Positions 9,751 to 21,497 of a stretch of 64,000 nucleotides of DNA are shown here, one piece after another. The stretch's first letter is position 1. Each line of letters starts with the position of its first letter. The notes below the pieces were generated by a model, which saw only the letters and a list, made by a program, of their open reading frames with translations, did no database searches and was not told the DNA's origin. Position numbers and translations under genes: made by a program. This DNA is from Epiperipatus broadwayi (Eukaryota > Onychophora > Udeonychophora > Euonychophora > Peripatidae), in the NCBI GenBank assembly GCA_028023455.1, contig JAQFVV010000018.1, positions 9,446,771 through 9,510,770 on the forward strand, given 5' to 3'.

Positions 9751-11387
9751 GATTTTTTTTCCCGGGCTTGGCTTTCCAACATGAGGCTTCGATATAAACA
9801 CCCACATACCTGAGTATATATAGTTTTTTTTTTGTTATTCAAATATATAAGAAAAATGTGTAAATAAATCATTCATCACTCTGTATTGGCTGGTGCCCTT
9901 ATAAAAAGAAATTTTGCCAACCAGTAGTGAGTCAAATGCAAAAATGTTGGAAGTGGAGGGTTCGAACTCGGATAAAAAATTTTTTTGCTTAATGCTATTA
10001 TGTATAAATTTTAAACATGTAATAACCAGACTATGAGTTTTCTTTTTTCAGATGCAGGGGTGTGACCAAGAGAAATCAAAAGGAGAAATGACTAGATTAG
10101 TATAGTTTTCTCCAGCAAGCAAAAGTAAATTTTCAGCAAAGCTATAGTTGGGCAGATATATAGAAGGTGGGGGAGCAGTGACTGGTTAGGCAAAAGATGA
10201 TTTTTTTTCTTAAAACAAGAGGAAATAACATAATAGCTACTATTGAGAAAAGGATATTAACAAACTACACGTCGCTGTGAAACTTATAATGATGTAGTAG
10301 TAAGTCCACCACCTTTCTGACCCTTGTGGGTCATTTTTCCCACTAATGTACCATCTAACTGCTGCCCTGAAATGGAGGAAAGACTAAAGAAGAACTCTGG
10401 AATGCTAAATGGAAGCTTGCTGTCACATAAAAACTGCCATGCATGAGCTGGACTTTTAATATGGACTCTTAACATGGTGCAAGGTAAATTTTCAAGCCAC
10501 CACCTAAAAGTAAATCTAGCCTAACTAATCTCATCAAGATTTCTTTCATAACTGATTTAATTTTATGTAATTTGCTCTTAAATAATTTCTATAAATCTAA
10601 TTTTCTCTCATATGTTCTTTCTTTAACTTTGGTGCGGTTATTTATTTATATGTATTTATTACTTAATTTTATCTGTCTATTTTAGTTATTAATATGCCAA
10701 TCTCAAGCAATCTGACGAGTTGAATTTTGTAAAATCTTTTCTTTCTTCTTTTAAGTAAACCTTCATGAATTAAGCTTATTAATGTCTCTTTTAAAACATA
10801 ATGCATTATTAATTAATACGCTCGCCAGATTGTTTTACAAATCAACATTTTATGTTTTAGTATAAAAATTAGTTTATTCAATCCTAGGTTCTACCTGGGG
10901 TAAATCTAGAACTTAGGCTAATTAACGCTCTGAAATGTTAAAATGTTATTTATTCAATTCTGAAAGAGTGACTTATTGTTTTCTAGATATAACTGCTAGT
11001 TTTTTTTTCCATACTCTTAAAATATCATGCTTAAATATTCAGTTGTTGTAAAATCCATGAAGATGAGATTGAATTATTTTAAATAGCAGAAAAGAAGGGG
11101 GTCAAAGCTTAACGTATATTTTATGAAATAAAATCTTCCCTATATATAACAGCAACATAGCGTATTATTTATCTAAATTATGGCATTCAAACTAGGGTCA
11201 TTTATTTTTAAAGGAGTAAATCTTATTCAATGTCGTTTGTGACATTTATCATTACTGCGTTACTGACATTCGACCTATCTTCGTATATATATATATATTA
11301 TGTGCTTCTAATCTGGTGGTTACAACAAGTTTGAACCCATAGATTTCTTTTCAAGGCTTGTCCTGAGGATAGTTGACCTTCCCAGGA
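9751..11387. mobile_element. Internal region of nested LTR-like element, non-coding
   Basis: About 1.64 kb between the two direct repeats. No gag, protease, RT or integrase motif is visible in any frame, so the element would be non-autonomous. A B-box-like GGTTCGAACTC occurs near 9960, and a purine-rich stretch (AGCAGAAAAGAAGGGGG) near 11086-11102, about 285 bases before the right repeat, which is too far for a standard polypurine tract. Open frames here lack recognisable domains. Confidence 0.5.
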
Positions 11388-12586
11388 CCACTTATTTCAT
11401 ATAAAAAGGCCTCTGGTGATGATTCCTGTAAGTCTGGCACACACTATGCCTATCCAAATTCCTTCATATAAAAAGGCCTGCACGTCAGTGACGTCCACGG
11501 CATGCCTTATCCACATTTCTCTAAGTACTCCCCAAGAAGAGGGTCTTAGACTTCGTCTTTCACCCAGAAGCATGACTTTTCCTGTTATTTCTTTGCCACA
11601 ATGTCAGCACTGCAAACTTCTTCGTTTTATTTCTTTTGCTTCATGGCCCAGTTTTAATGCTCTAATATTAATATTGCGCTCTGCTTAAATATATATATAT
11701 AAAATGCCGAGTATCACTACTACTAGTTTTATTAATTAAATTTATTTCAATATTATACAGTCCCGGCGTCATAATTTAGTATTTCTGTATTTAAAAGTAT
11801 CTGCCTTGGAGAAAGCATTCTGTCTTTTAAATGTTTTTTTCAATAAATATTTTGTCATAAAATTAAATGTAATTTTCAAATGTATTTTATTTATTTTCAC
11901 GACTATAATGGTGCAAAAATAGTTTATATTATATCTGTAATAAATCTCAGAACACTCCCCGAAATAATGTTAGTCACCATGTTTCAGAACCGTAACCCAA
12001 AGCATTAATAGCAATTTTATGTAAATTCTTTCTAATAATCAATTGGCATCTTAATATTAGACCCACCAAAGATGTGTGTTTATTTAGAACATATTATTTA
12101 GCTAATAAAAGAGCAGATAAGAAATAATAGCATGAATGACATTATATAATTATATACCGTTTTGTAGACCGCTTGCTCATTCACGCACATACTAATGTAT
12201 GCAATTAATTTATAAATGTATGTAAATAATTTGTCACTACATTAAACTATATATTTTGTATTATCTAACTTGTTTGAGTAGTTCGAATACCTTTTTTCGC
12301 CACTTCCACACGTACAACTACATATATGCATATTTTAATTTAATATATACATTTAAATGTCTGAGTCTCATTGTCTTCTCCGCTCTGCTAGTGGGCCAGA
12401 TTTAAAATAAATTCTCATGTGCCATCATTATATGTTATCCATTAGGTGTTTGATCTGGAGCTTATGGAGTGAGTTCGAATTCAGGTTAGTCCCAGACCTA
12501 AATCTCAAGCTGGACTGGGTTTGAAGTACATTTTGTGAGTTCCAGCTCATGTTAGATGGATAAACATGTTTTGACCGGTACGTAAT
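11388..12586. repeat. Right long direct repeat of nested LTR-like element
   Basis: Matches 8612-9750 in the same orientation. It contains two nearly identical TTCATATAAAAAGGCCT motifs (about 11393 and 11462), each a plausible TATA box. The right boundary falls inside the PLE gene: the PLE frame resumes at TATAACTCAGAA right after ...ACGTAA. With TTTCAAT on the left side, the overlap between the two flanks is only about three bases (AAT), so any target duplication is short or eroded. Confidence 0.65.
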
Positions 12587-13605
12587 ATAACTCAGAATTC
12601 TTCCAACAAAATCAAGGGATGGCCATGGGATCATCACTGTCACACTTGCTCAGCAACATTTACATGAAATAACTTGAAACCCAGCAAAAAATACTACTCC
12701 ATGTCCACCTAAACTGTGGCTTCGATGTGTTGATGATACATTTGTGGTATGCCACATACAATTACAGTCATTCTGGATGCACATTAACACCATATCTCCT
12801 ACAATTAAATTCACGATGGAATCAGAACAAGAACAAAAACTGGCATTCTTGGATGCTCTTGTGACAAGACTCCCTCAGGGCAAAGTAAAAACAACAGTGT
12901 ATAGGAAACCAACACACACTAGCCAAGTACTTGGCATATATATCCAATCATACAAGAAGCACTAAACATGGAATTGTACTATCACTATGGAACAGGGCAA
13001 AGGAGATTTGTTCAGAAAGTGATTTGAAAAAAGAAAAGATTCACATAGAAGAAATGCTTATGCAGAATGGTTATCCATCAGCAGTCATCAGGAAAACCTT
13101 CAATAGACAACACAAAGAAACCCCAAAGGAGAAAATAATTATTGGTATGGTAGTGTATCCAAACATACAAGGAGTGGCAGACAAATTAAAGAAAATATGC
13201 AGTCAATATAACATTAGAACAGCTTTCCAAAGCCATATCACACTTCCGAGAAATTCTTACTTCTACTAAGCCTAAACTGGAAATGCTGAAGAACAAAAAC
13301 TGCATCTATGAAATACCATGTGAATGTGGAAGGAAATAAAATTGATGAGACCTATCACCCTGTTGAACAGTGATTGAAAGAGCACAAACTAATGGTTAAA
13401 AGAGTAGCAGATCATGTATGTACTAATGATCACATGTTTAATTGGGAAGATACAAAGATATTGGATAAACGGAAAAAAATGCATAGAAGAAAGTTCAAGG
13501 ATGCTGCTCATCTGACAATGGTAAATAATCCTATAAGTCAAACCAGAATGGCAATACACAATGAATCTTGCTAGGAAAAATACTAAACAATAAAAAAAAT
13601 AAAAT
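12587..13605 (+). pseudogene. Penelope-like RT 3' half and GIY-YIG endonuclease
   Basis: Continuation of the gene broken at 8611. The first codons read YNSEFFQQNQGMAMGS, the conserved RT block that joins directly to TYFQ of the left half. Next comes the catalytic box, here RCVDD (about 12723-12737; the family usually has YVDD), then KLAFLDALVTR. After a frame change (12931) come about 110 residues of linker, then a degraded GIY-YIG domain: CIYEIPCECG (near 13300), a broken YIGET-like motif with a frameshift and stop, and KEHKLMVKR to NWEDTKILD (13380-13470). It ends near 13572. There are at least three frame breaks. The order and spacing fit animal PLEs with C-terminal GIY-YIG nuclease. Confidence 0.9.
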
Positions 13606-13639
13606 TAATTAGCCTTGCTCATAAAAAAAAAAAATTGAA

Positions 13640-13843
13640 GGATTCAGGAGGATTTGAACTGACCCTCATACATAAATATATCAAATTTCTACTATATATT
13701 GCTTTTGACAGAATAGCTCAGTTGGCAAATATTGTCACTGGGCATATAGGCCAGCAACACTTGAAGAAGAGTGGAGAATAATACTACTCCAAACGTTGTG
13801 TAATTACTAACTTGGGTTGTCTGTTTGTTATTACTAACAAGTT
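13640..13843 (+). repeat. Terminal repeat of PLE 1, left part
   Basis: Directly downstream of the PLE gene. It contains a shortened tRNA-like A box (AGAATAGCTCAGTTGG, 13713-13728) with the rest of the tRNA-like segment deleted. A hammerhead-like UUGAAGA-stem-CAAA segment follows (about 13761-13793), mutated at two core positions, then the conserved TTACTAACTTGGGTTGTCTG stretch. The repeat is interrupted at 13843 by a palindromic insertion and resumes at 14570. It matches the head-to-head pair at 44.1-44.7 kb. Confidence 0.75.
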
Positions 13844-14569
13844 ATTTACATTCAAAGATCAGCCTTTCAAGCTAATTGTGCATGCGTCTTCTGCGAGTGT
13901 TAAATAATAAATGAATACTTCACTCCACAATACAAGATATAGTATTTATGCAGGAATAAAAGGAATCCTCTTACTCCTATAACTCAAATTCTTTTATATG
14001 AGCAAATCTGAAGTACTGTTTAGTAAAGCGTGAGAGTAGAATTCTCACTTTAAATTACTATCTACGATGTTGTAATGAATGACGTCCGTGAAACTATATC
14101 TTGTATTGTGGAGTGAAGTATTCATTTATTATTTAGCACTCGCAGAAGACGCATGCACAATTAGCTTGAAAGGCTGATCTTTGAATGTATACAATTGTAT
14201 GCATAGCGTCATATAAAAATAAATGCTTATTTACTTATAATTAAGTTTCACTTAGAGTGACATCTAGTAAATTCTAGACAATTTCATGGACGTCATTCAT
14301 TACAACATCGTAGATAGTAATTTAAAGTTAGAATTCTACTCTCACGCTTTACTAAACAGTACTTCAGATTTGCTCATATAAAAGAATTTGAGTTGTAGGA
14401 GTAAGAGGATTCCTTTTATTCCTGCATAAATACTATATCTTGTATTGTAGAGTGAAGTATTCATTTATTATTTAACACTTGCAGAAGACGCATGCACAAT
14501 TAGCTTGAAAGACTGATCTTTGAATGTATACAATTGTATGCATAGCGTCATATAAAAATAAATGCTTAT
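13844..14569. mobile_element. Palindromic non-coding element inserted in PLE terminus
   Basis: Flanked by TAACAAGTT at 13835-13843 and 14570-14578. Inside, three copies of one sequence are found: inverted at 13855-14088, direct at about 14089-14230, and direct at about 14285-14565. The first and third form a hairpin with arms of roughly 235 bases. A diagnostic piece is GACGCATGCACAATTAGCTT. Another copy of the unit lies at 58142-58288. It has no coding capacity. The unit boundary shows AAGCAT...ATGCTT ends, suggesting a very short terminal inverted repeat. The superfamily is unknown. Confidence 0.75.
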
Positions 14570-14690
14570 TAACAAGTTGTTTGTATTTGGAAAGTTTAAA
14601 TAAAGTTTAAAAATTTTCAATACATTCAACATTAACTCATAGATGATAGAAATAGTCCAACATATCACATCTAATAAGTGAAACTGTTTT
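14570..14690 (+). repeat. Terminal repeat of PLE 1, right part
   Basis: Resumes the PLE terminus after the insertion (GTTGTTTGTATTTGGAAAG to ATATCACATC). The same sequence occurs inverted at 7180-7340, inverted at about 44079-44165 and direct at about 44630-44730. This marks the 3' limit of PLE 1. Confidence 0.75.
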
Positions 14691-15390
14691 TATCTCAATA
14701 ATAAAGTTGCCAAGTTATCAAAGAAAAAAACTCACTTTTTCTCTTCTTAATATTGTTTTAATATAAAAGTTGTCACATCTATTAACAAAATACAAAAAAA
14801 TAATGTATATAAATAGAAAGAAATCAATTCTACAATTATTATTTTTTCTTATGTACATTGACTAAAAAAAAAAACCTATCTCTAAATATATTTAATTTTT
14901 AATGACAATTAGAAAATTAAAGTATTTCTGATTCAATTTGGCAAAGAAAAATGAAATCATTCTATATATTTGAAATGGAATTATTGTATTATGACAAGAT
15001 CTTATCAGCAAAAGCTTAGTAATATTTAAACTCATCTACCAAAGAGTCATCTACAGTCACATTTATGGTAATGACATATATATATACCATCTGTGATAAA
15101 TGCCGTTGAATAAGCTTATGACTTCTTAAAATTTCAACTATGATGTTTTCAAAACCTGTACATTTACTTAACATAATAGCTGAATTCCTGAAATAATAAG
15201 CTTCATTGAGCTAAGTGGCTTCTGGATAAATAATTGATTTTAAAATGCCAAGCTCTTGAGATCATTGATTACAATAACTTCAAAATTTAGCAAAAACTGT
15301 CAGAATTTGTGGGGAAAAAATTATGGCAAACACTTCTTTTTCTGTATAATTAGTTCCAATTCTTTTAATAACCTATTAACAAAATAAAGA
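14691..15390. other. AT-rich non-coding stretch
   Basis: No supported gene. It may contain more of the decayed Gypsy element that becomes recognisable at 15.4 kb, but no motif is clear upstream of the zinc knuckle. Confidence 0.4.
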
Positions 15391-15399
15391 GATTTTCTA

Positions 15400-15745
15400 G
15401 CAGCAATTAAAAAAAAAACTGTCCAATCTGTAAAGATAAAGGTCATGCAGTCAAAGTTTGTCATATAAAAATACAAAAGAAAATGGTATTCCAAAAAGGT
15501 AAAGAGACATGTTAAAAGCATAAAAGAATAAAGTCAATCTGCATCAGTAAGGCAAAAAGTGATCAGGCAGGGCAAATCATGTTAAAATGCTTCACACTTC
15601 TCGATGATCTTGCGATGGAGGTGGACAATACTTCAGGAGTCTCTTTCATATCACAAAAAACATGGGACCATTTAATGAGAAAAGGTAAAGTGAATCCAAA
15701 GGTTAAAATAATCAATATAAAGGTTGAAATCATTATAGAAATATT
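15400..15745 (+). pseudogene. Ty3/Gypsy-type gag-pol remnant (zinc knuckle and protease)
   Basis: Around 15419-15465 the plus strand encodes CPICKDKGHAVKVC, an exact CX2CX4HX4C zinc knuckle of retroelement nucleocapsids. About 120 bases later, from the ATG at 15580, a frame reads MEVDNTSGVSFISQKTWDHL, the start of a retropepsin-type aspartic protease in which the usual D-T/S-G triad has been altered to DNTSG. The two fit in order and spacing for a Gypsy-like polyprotein. No reverse transcriptase or integrase is seen downstream and no LTR was identified. The piece is short and frame-broken. Confidence 0.6.
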
Positions 15746-17748
15746 ATTCTAATATACACGTTAATATATGTAACAATAAAGTTAAATTATAAATAGCATT
15801 TAATAAAATGAATAATATTATCTCTCCTCATAATGGTTCAAGACTTGTTTAAATCTTAAGATAAACATCACTTTAAAATAATACTAAACAAAAATTATAA
15901 TTAAAAATAAACTGCATATAGTTTTTTCAGTTATCTGACCTTGGTCAAGTAGATATCATGGATCATTACTAAAAAATAATGCTTAGGAATAAAAAATCAC
16001 CAATTACATTAAGCCTGAAGAGACCATAGAAGGAATCGGTAAAAAAATCCAGAAGTTACTACTCTCTGTAGGTATCAAAAGTAGTCTAGGGATAATAAGG
16101 TCAGTCAGACATCTATAATTTTTAATAAACCTGCAGATTAATCTTATACTAGAAAATCTGATATTTTGCAATTTCTTAAAAAATGTTTATATTTACATTA
16201 AAAGTTATGCTCTTTTAATTTAGTTTGATTAATAGCAGAAATTAAATTTTACTGGTACAGAAAATAACTACATATAATTTAAAAAATTAGTACCTACGGA
16301 TCACTATGTCTAATACAATTACTTATGTATCATTGCATTTAACACATAACTAATTCCAAATATTACTTATGTATCATTGCATTTAACACATAACTAATTC
16401 CAAAAGCTTACAAAAAGAATAAGATATAAATGATCTGTAGCATATTGGGTTATTAAGAGCAAAGAGTTTGGAGAGTTAATGTATCTTAATTGAGTCCTCT
16501 ATTTCTTAAACTGATTTTCCTAGATAAACATACCTATCAAGATTAAATTCAAGAGTTAATTGCCTATAGTGATATAATCATTAGTAGATTAACTTGCCAC
16601 CATCACTTATGATTGGTCTCTGGAGCAATATTAGTTTGTCTTTTGCATCTGGTCATCAGGAGAATATTTAAAAAATACTATTATCCAAAGTACTTGTTAT
16701 TTAGAAAACATTAAGTAATCAGACTATCACTTATTTTAAAAATAATATTGAGATTAATATATAATTACCAAAGTAGTAAAAAAAAAAAAAATTATCCAGC
16801 AATTTTTTAAATTAATATTTACAACTAGTTCAAATTCAGAAAAATTTATATCTCAACCAATTTCATATGCATGTAATGAAAAGTAGTTTTTGTCAAATTA
16901 TCACCTGTTGAATGCTCATTTCATTTATCAGTGATAATTATTTTTTAACACTATTTCTACCTGCACCGTTTTGATTTTATTCTAATTTGTACTCCTAAAA
17001 TGTATGCTAAAATATAAATAGTAATGTAATCTGACATTTTATTTATAAAAAGTTCTTTCAATATAATAGAAATAACATTACATTCCAAAAGTTTGAACTC
17101 CTATTCAAAATTTTTAAAAATGTTTTTTATTTTTAAAAAATGAATTCAATTCATAATTCATTTTCATATACTTTCTCTGTTAAATTGCTGATCTATAGCC
17201 AATTTTATCCTTCACTCATGCCAATGTTTAAGACTGAATACATAATTTTAATTCTTATACTGGTGTAAATGACAATAATTGAAATTACATCCCCCCCCCC
17301 ACACACACACAAAATGTTTAAGAGTAAATATTTTAATGACGTAAAGAGCTCATTAATATTCATTATATAGTTTTAAAATATAAGATTAAAAGAATCTAGT
17401 AGTGTAGATTAGTCTGTACACCAGTCAATTCTCTAGACCTGGCAATTGAATCAAATATGGCTAAATCTAAAAAAAAATTAACATTTTCATTTCAGGTTAG
17501 ACAGTCCATAGCTAAACTAGCAATTCATTCAATAGAGATAATAATATTAAATCGTGCTTTCACACTTCCAACGTAAAGCTATAACAACAAATTGAAAACT
17601 AAATTAAATGGCTGAGCGCTTTCAGAAAGATGTACTTCTCATATTCATGGCCAGTTATGATCCTTTCTTTGGAATTATGGAGTTAATCAGATGAGAGCAA
17701 ATGTGTTGATTATAAAAATAAATATAACTGAAATATATGGCCTTCACT
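15746..17748. other. AT-rich non-coding stretch with small repeats
   Basis: A 44-base direct duplication lies at 16319-16404 (unit TTACTTATGTATCATTGC...). A C-run followed by (AC)n is at 17291-17311. No coding motif was recognised. Confidence 0.5.
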
Positions 17749-18249
17749 CAGTTCTGGATTTGGGTATAAGTTAAATAAGCTACAGTTTAGGGTTTAAGAA
17801 TTTGCAAGGGCCTCAAAAAATTCTATTTTTTTCATAAATGCAATTTTCTTTTAATATATTTAAACATTTTTCCCCCCAGAAATTTTCTAATTTTATTAAT
17901 ATTATTTTGCATATATTATCTCAGGTTTTTGTTTATTCTAACTTGTTGTAGCATATTTAAATTGAATAAAATAATCATCTTTATATAATGTCAACTTCCA
18001 CTTTTTAGTAACTCGAGTAATTTCAATCACTCTCAGTATAAGCTGTAAGATAAATATATATTACATATCTTTTGTCATTACCTGTTAAGGGTAAAATATG
18101 GGTATTAAAATATTTATTTTTCACATATGAGCAGCTAGCATGATATTCTATGTTATCTATAATATATAAGAAATTATATTTATATATATTATTTTTCATG
18201 TTTATAATCCTTTATTTTTTAGTATTTATTTTTGTTATTCTGTTTCCAG

Positions 18250-20690
18250 CCATACAATGAAGTGAAGATCTGAAAGCAGACACCAGAAGAGAAAAAGAAA
18301 ATAGCAGCTTGAAGACAAATTCAAAACACTGTCAAAACTTGACAGATGTTTCATCTCAGGAACTGATGATCTACAAACCCAAGGAGATTAGCAAACTCCA
18401 AAACAACAACAGCCTATTGACTCTGATACTGAGATCATAGAGTCTGGAATCTCAGTTGATGGGAATATTGAAACTGATCCCAGTGTTAGTATGGGGTGCT
18501 GTGAAAACATCTACAGTTGAAACAATAAAATTCATGAAACTCAGTATGGTCACAGAGAATGAACTCTCATACTGGATCTTAAAAAGTCCATCAGAATTTC
18601 GACACTGGAATGGTCCATTTGAAAACTAAGTGTTAATTCAAATATCAGATTAGATATTGTTCAAAAAGTCTTTTTCATATCAGAAAAATTAATGGAGAAG
18701 TATATAATTGGAAATGGCTTGTGTACTCTCCAATAATTGTTTGTGTTTATTATTTTGTCTGCAAATTGTTTTCACCATCAACAAGAGCATTAGCTTCTGA
18801 TGGATTTCCAGACTGGCAAATTGCACGTCATTCACAATCATGAAAACTTTGAAGATCATAGAAAAGCTTTGCTTACATATTTGACAAGAAAGCATGGTAC
18901 AACCTTAGACTCAGGAAAAGCAAAATAAATAAAAAAATAACTTTACAGTAAGAGTGTGTTTGAGCGTGTTGCTGTAGGGATGTGCAAATTAGCAGAATAT
19001 GGTCTGGCTTTTAAGGAAGACGATGAAACTTTTAAATTACTAAATAATGACAACTATCTTGGTTTGTTAGAATTGATTGCTAAGTTTAATCCATTTCTTT
19101 CCAACCACATAAAACACTATGGAAACAAAGGATCTGGGTAACCTTTATATTTATCAAAGACAGTATGTGATGAACTTGTGCAGATTATTGCTAATAAAAT
19201 AAGAGAATCAATTTCGGATGACCTGAGAAAAACAGATTACTTCAGTTTGTCTATGGACTTTATACCTGATCTTTCCTATGTGGATTAACTAACTGTTACA
19301 GTAAGGTATATATCACCTGAAGGTGGTTTACCTGTTGAATGCTTTCTAACTTTCCTAGACTTGGAAAATCACAGTGATGAAGATATAGTGGGTACGATAG
19401 TGGATTATGTAAGTAAGAATTGCAAAGTTGATTTCAGTAAATGACGAGGACAATCATATGATAGTGCAGCAAATATAGCTGGTAAATACAATGGAATGCA
19501 ACAAAAAATGCTTGAGTTATACAAGCATGCATATACATTCCATGTGCTTGACATTTGCTCACTAAATCTTGTTGGCCATGCTGCTGTTGATTGCTGTTTA
19601 GATGCAGTAAACTTTTTTGCTATCATTCAAGAGCTACACACTTTCTTTTCATCTTCTACTAAGAGAGGTTCTGTGATGTTATCTTCCTTGAAGACAGATT
19701 CAGCAATCAGAGTACTAAAGAGGCAGTCTGACACTAGGTAGGAAGCTTATGTCATTACAGTGTCTGTCACATATGTGAGTTATAAACCAATCATAGATGC
19801 TTTAAGGTATATTTACGCTGATGAGAATGAAAAAGGAACTACAAGACTACAAGCTAATAGTCTTCTGAAATGGGATCATTTGCTGGAATAATTTCACAAA
19901 ACCAGTTTGGTTCTCCAGGTTCCATAGATTACACTTACCGCATGTGCAAATCTGTACACATCACTTTCTCACTATGTTAAAAATATTTGAGAAAATTTTG
20001 AGGATATTGAAGAAGCTAACTCTAATTTTCCTGATGTAAAATATAATTCTACAGAAAAAAATAATGAATATGAAAAAAAACACGCCAATGTTGGAGCTGC
20101 ACATGATGCTGATGAGAAGCTTTCTCCAAGAAACAAATTTCAAGTGAAATCCTTCATTCATAGCATAGACATCCTTGAAGCAAATTTAACAAGAAGAGCA
20201 ACAGTCTATAATTATGTTGCAAATAAATTTTCATTTTTAGTTGATTTAAAAGCATCAGAGAAGCAATTATGTAAAGCAGTAGATATCTTAATGAAAGGGT
20301 ATCCACACGATGTTGATATTAACCTCACGAATAAACTGAGGCACTTCCTTGATTATGTCAAGCAGAATTATCCTGAAAAATAACAAATTCAACATAAAGA
20401 TCTGTATCAAATCATCTTTCAAGATAAGATTCAGTTAGTTTTCCCTAATGTTCAAGTTAATATTATGACTATTCCTGTGTTTAATGGTAACAAATTGTTC
20501 AGGAGAAAGATCATTTTCACAGCTAAAGAGAATAAAAAATGAACTTCGAGCAATTATGTCTCAAGAAAAATTGTCTGCATTATCATCATGAGTATAGAAA
20601 GTAACATGTTATGTAGCATATCTTTTGATGACATAATCAATGATTTCACATTTGGGGAAATCAAGAAAAAAAAATGTTTTTAAGTTCGAA
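18250..20690 (+). pseudogene. hAT transposase, ZMYM1/DUF4371 type
   Basis: This is a cut-and-paste transposase of the kind often annotated as 'zinc finger MYM-type protein 1-like'. Recognisable in order are a basic N-terminus (about 18255-18300), the TTF-type zinc-finger region (WLVYSP near 18718 and CKLFSPSTRALASDGF near 18763), DUF4371 (LAEYGLAFKEDDETF near 18980; NYLGLLELIAKFNPFLSNH near 19050; then the RKTDYF region near 19225), the catalytic-core region (RGQSYDSAANIAGKYNGMQQ at about 19447), and the C-terminal hAT dimerisation motif (GERSFSQLKRIKNELR, about 20500-20547). Several stops and frameshifts separate these blocks. The gene is intronless and lies inside matching TIRs. Confidence 0.9.
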
Positions 20691-20851
20691 CATAAGACCC
20701 TTTTAAAGGATTATATAATATAATTTCTGTGATTTTACAAATATATTCTTTATTATTTCATTTAATAAAAATTAAACAATATATTTCCCTTATCAACATA
20801 TTTAAAAGGTATATATATTTTAAAGTTTTTGTGAGATTAGCTGGTGTAATT

Positions 20852-21430
20852 TAATAACTGAAACACACGGGCTTATTATATACCTGTATCTATATATGTA
20901 ATATATAGGGTATATGAGCACAGACTTTCACACAACCCACCACTCTCCACACTATCACATAACACTGATACACTTGAACACATATATGTTGAAAAGATAA
21001 TCACCAATATACATATTTCATGCTAATCCAGTAATCATCAGTTGGTCCAGATTACCATCTTTACATATATATATAAGTGCTCAGATATATATTAAGATAG
21101 CCAATCTTTATACTTTAATGGACAGGCTTCAATCTACTCCACACGCCAACTCTTCAACTGTCCATCCAATTGAAAATCTGATGATGGAATGCTCAAAGGC
21201 CACCCTGAGGCCGAGATTATTGTCACACCCATGTTGATCTAAGGTCAATCTGACCCCTCATGTACAGGATATAATCCATTCAATACATATACAAGAAATG
21301 GGCAGACATCTCTACTATGTAATAACTGAAACACACAGGCTTATTATATACCTGTATCTATATATGTAATACATAGGGTATATGAGCACAGACTTTCACA
21401 CAACCCACCATTCTCCACACTATCACATAA
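20852..21430. repeat. 111-bp direct repeats flanking a SINE-like segment
   Basis: Segments 20852-20962 and 21320-21430 are almost identical (TAATAACTGAAACACAC... to ...ACTATCACATAA) with a period of 468 bases. Between them lie the rest of a SINE-like copy and unrelated sequence (for example GGCCACCCTGAGGCCGAG near 21201). It sits between the end of the transposase and the hAT right terminus. It could be one and a quarter units of a tandem satellite or an unequal-exchange product. Confidence 0.7.
20900..21062 (-). mobile_element. SINE-like repeat with hammerhead-like core, copy 3
   Basis: On the minus strand CUGAUGA (21041-21035), a stem II-like hairpin (UACUGGAUUAGCA, weaker than in the other copies) and GAAA (21019-21016) precede a UAUC, followed by about 60 bases and a tRNA-like segment whose B box (AGTCTGTGCTCA) has diverged. 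GAAA is retained. It is one of five related copies in the window. Confidence 0.5.
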
Positions 21431-21497
21431 AGTGGGGGCCTCAGGGCTTTAAATAACTTAGGGCCTCATCAAATCTAAATCCAGCACTGCCTTCACT

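Larger units (their letters stand above)
17749..21489 (+). mobile_element. Complete hAT DNA transposon (dead)
   Basis: Both termini are present: 5' CAGTTCTGGATTTGG at 17749 and, inverted at the right end, CAGTGCTGGATTTAG ending at 21489. The 8-bp duplication CCTTCACT flanks it exactly (17741-17748 and 21490-21497), the size expected for hAT. Total length is 3741 bases. It encloses the transposase pseudogene and a later SINE-like insertion region at 20852-21430. The matching duplication indicates that the element inserted once and has not moved since. Confidence 0.95.

Noticed and set aside
11086-11102. Polypurine tract of the nested LTR-like element
   Set aside because: It lies about 285 bases before the right repeat; a functional tract should touch it.
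13761-13793. Active hammerhead in the PLE 1 3' terminus
   Set aside because: Two core positions are mutated (UUGAAGA and CAAA), so this copy cannot be functional even if the family motif is real.
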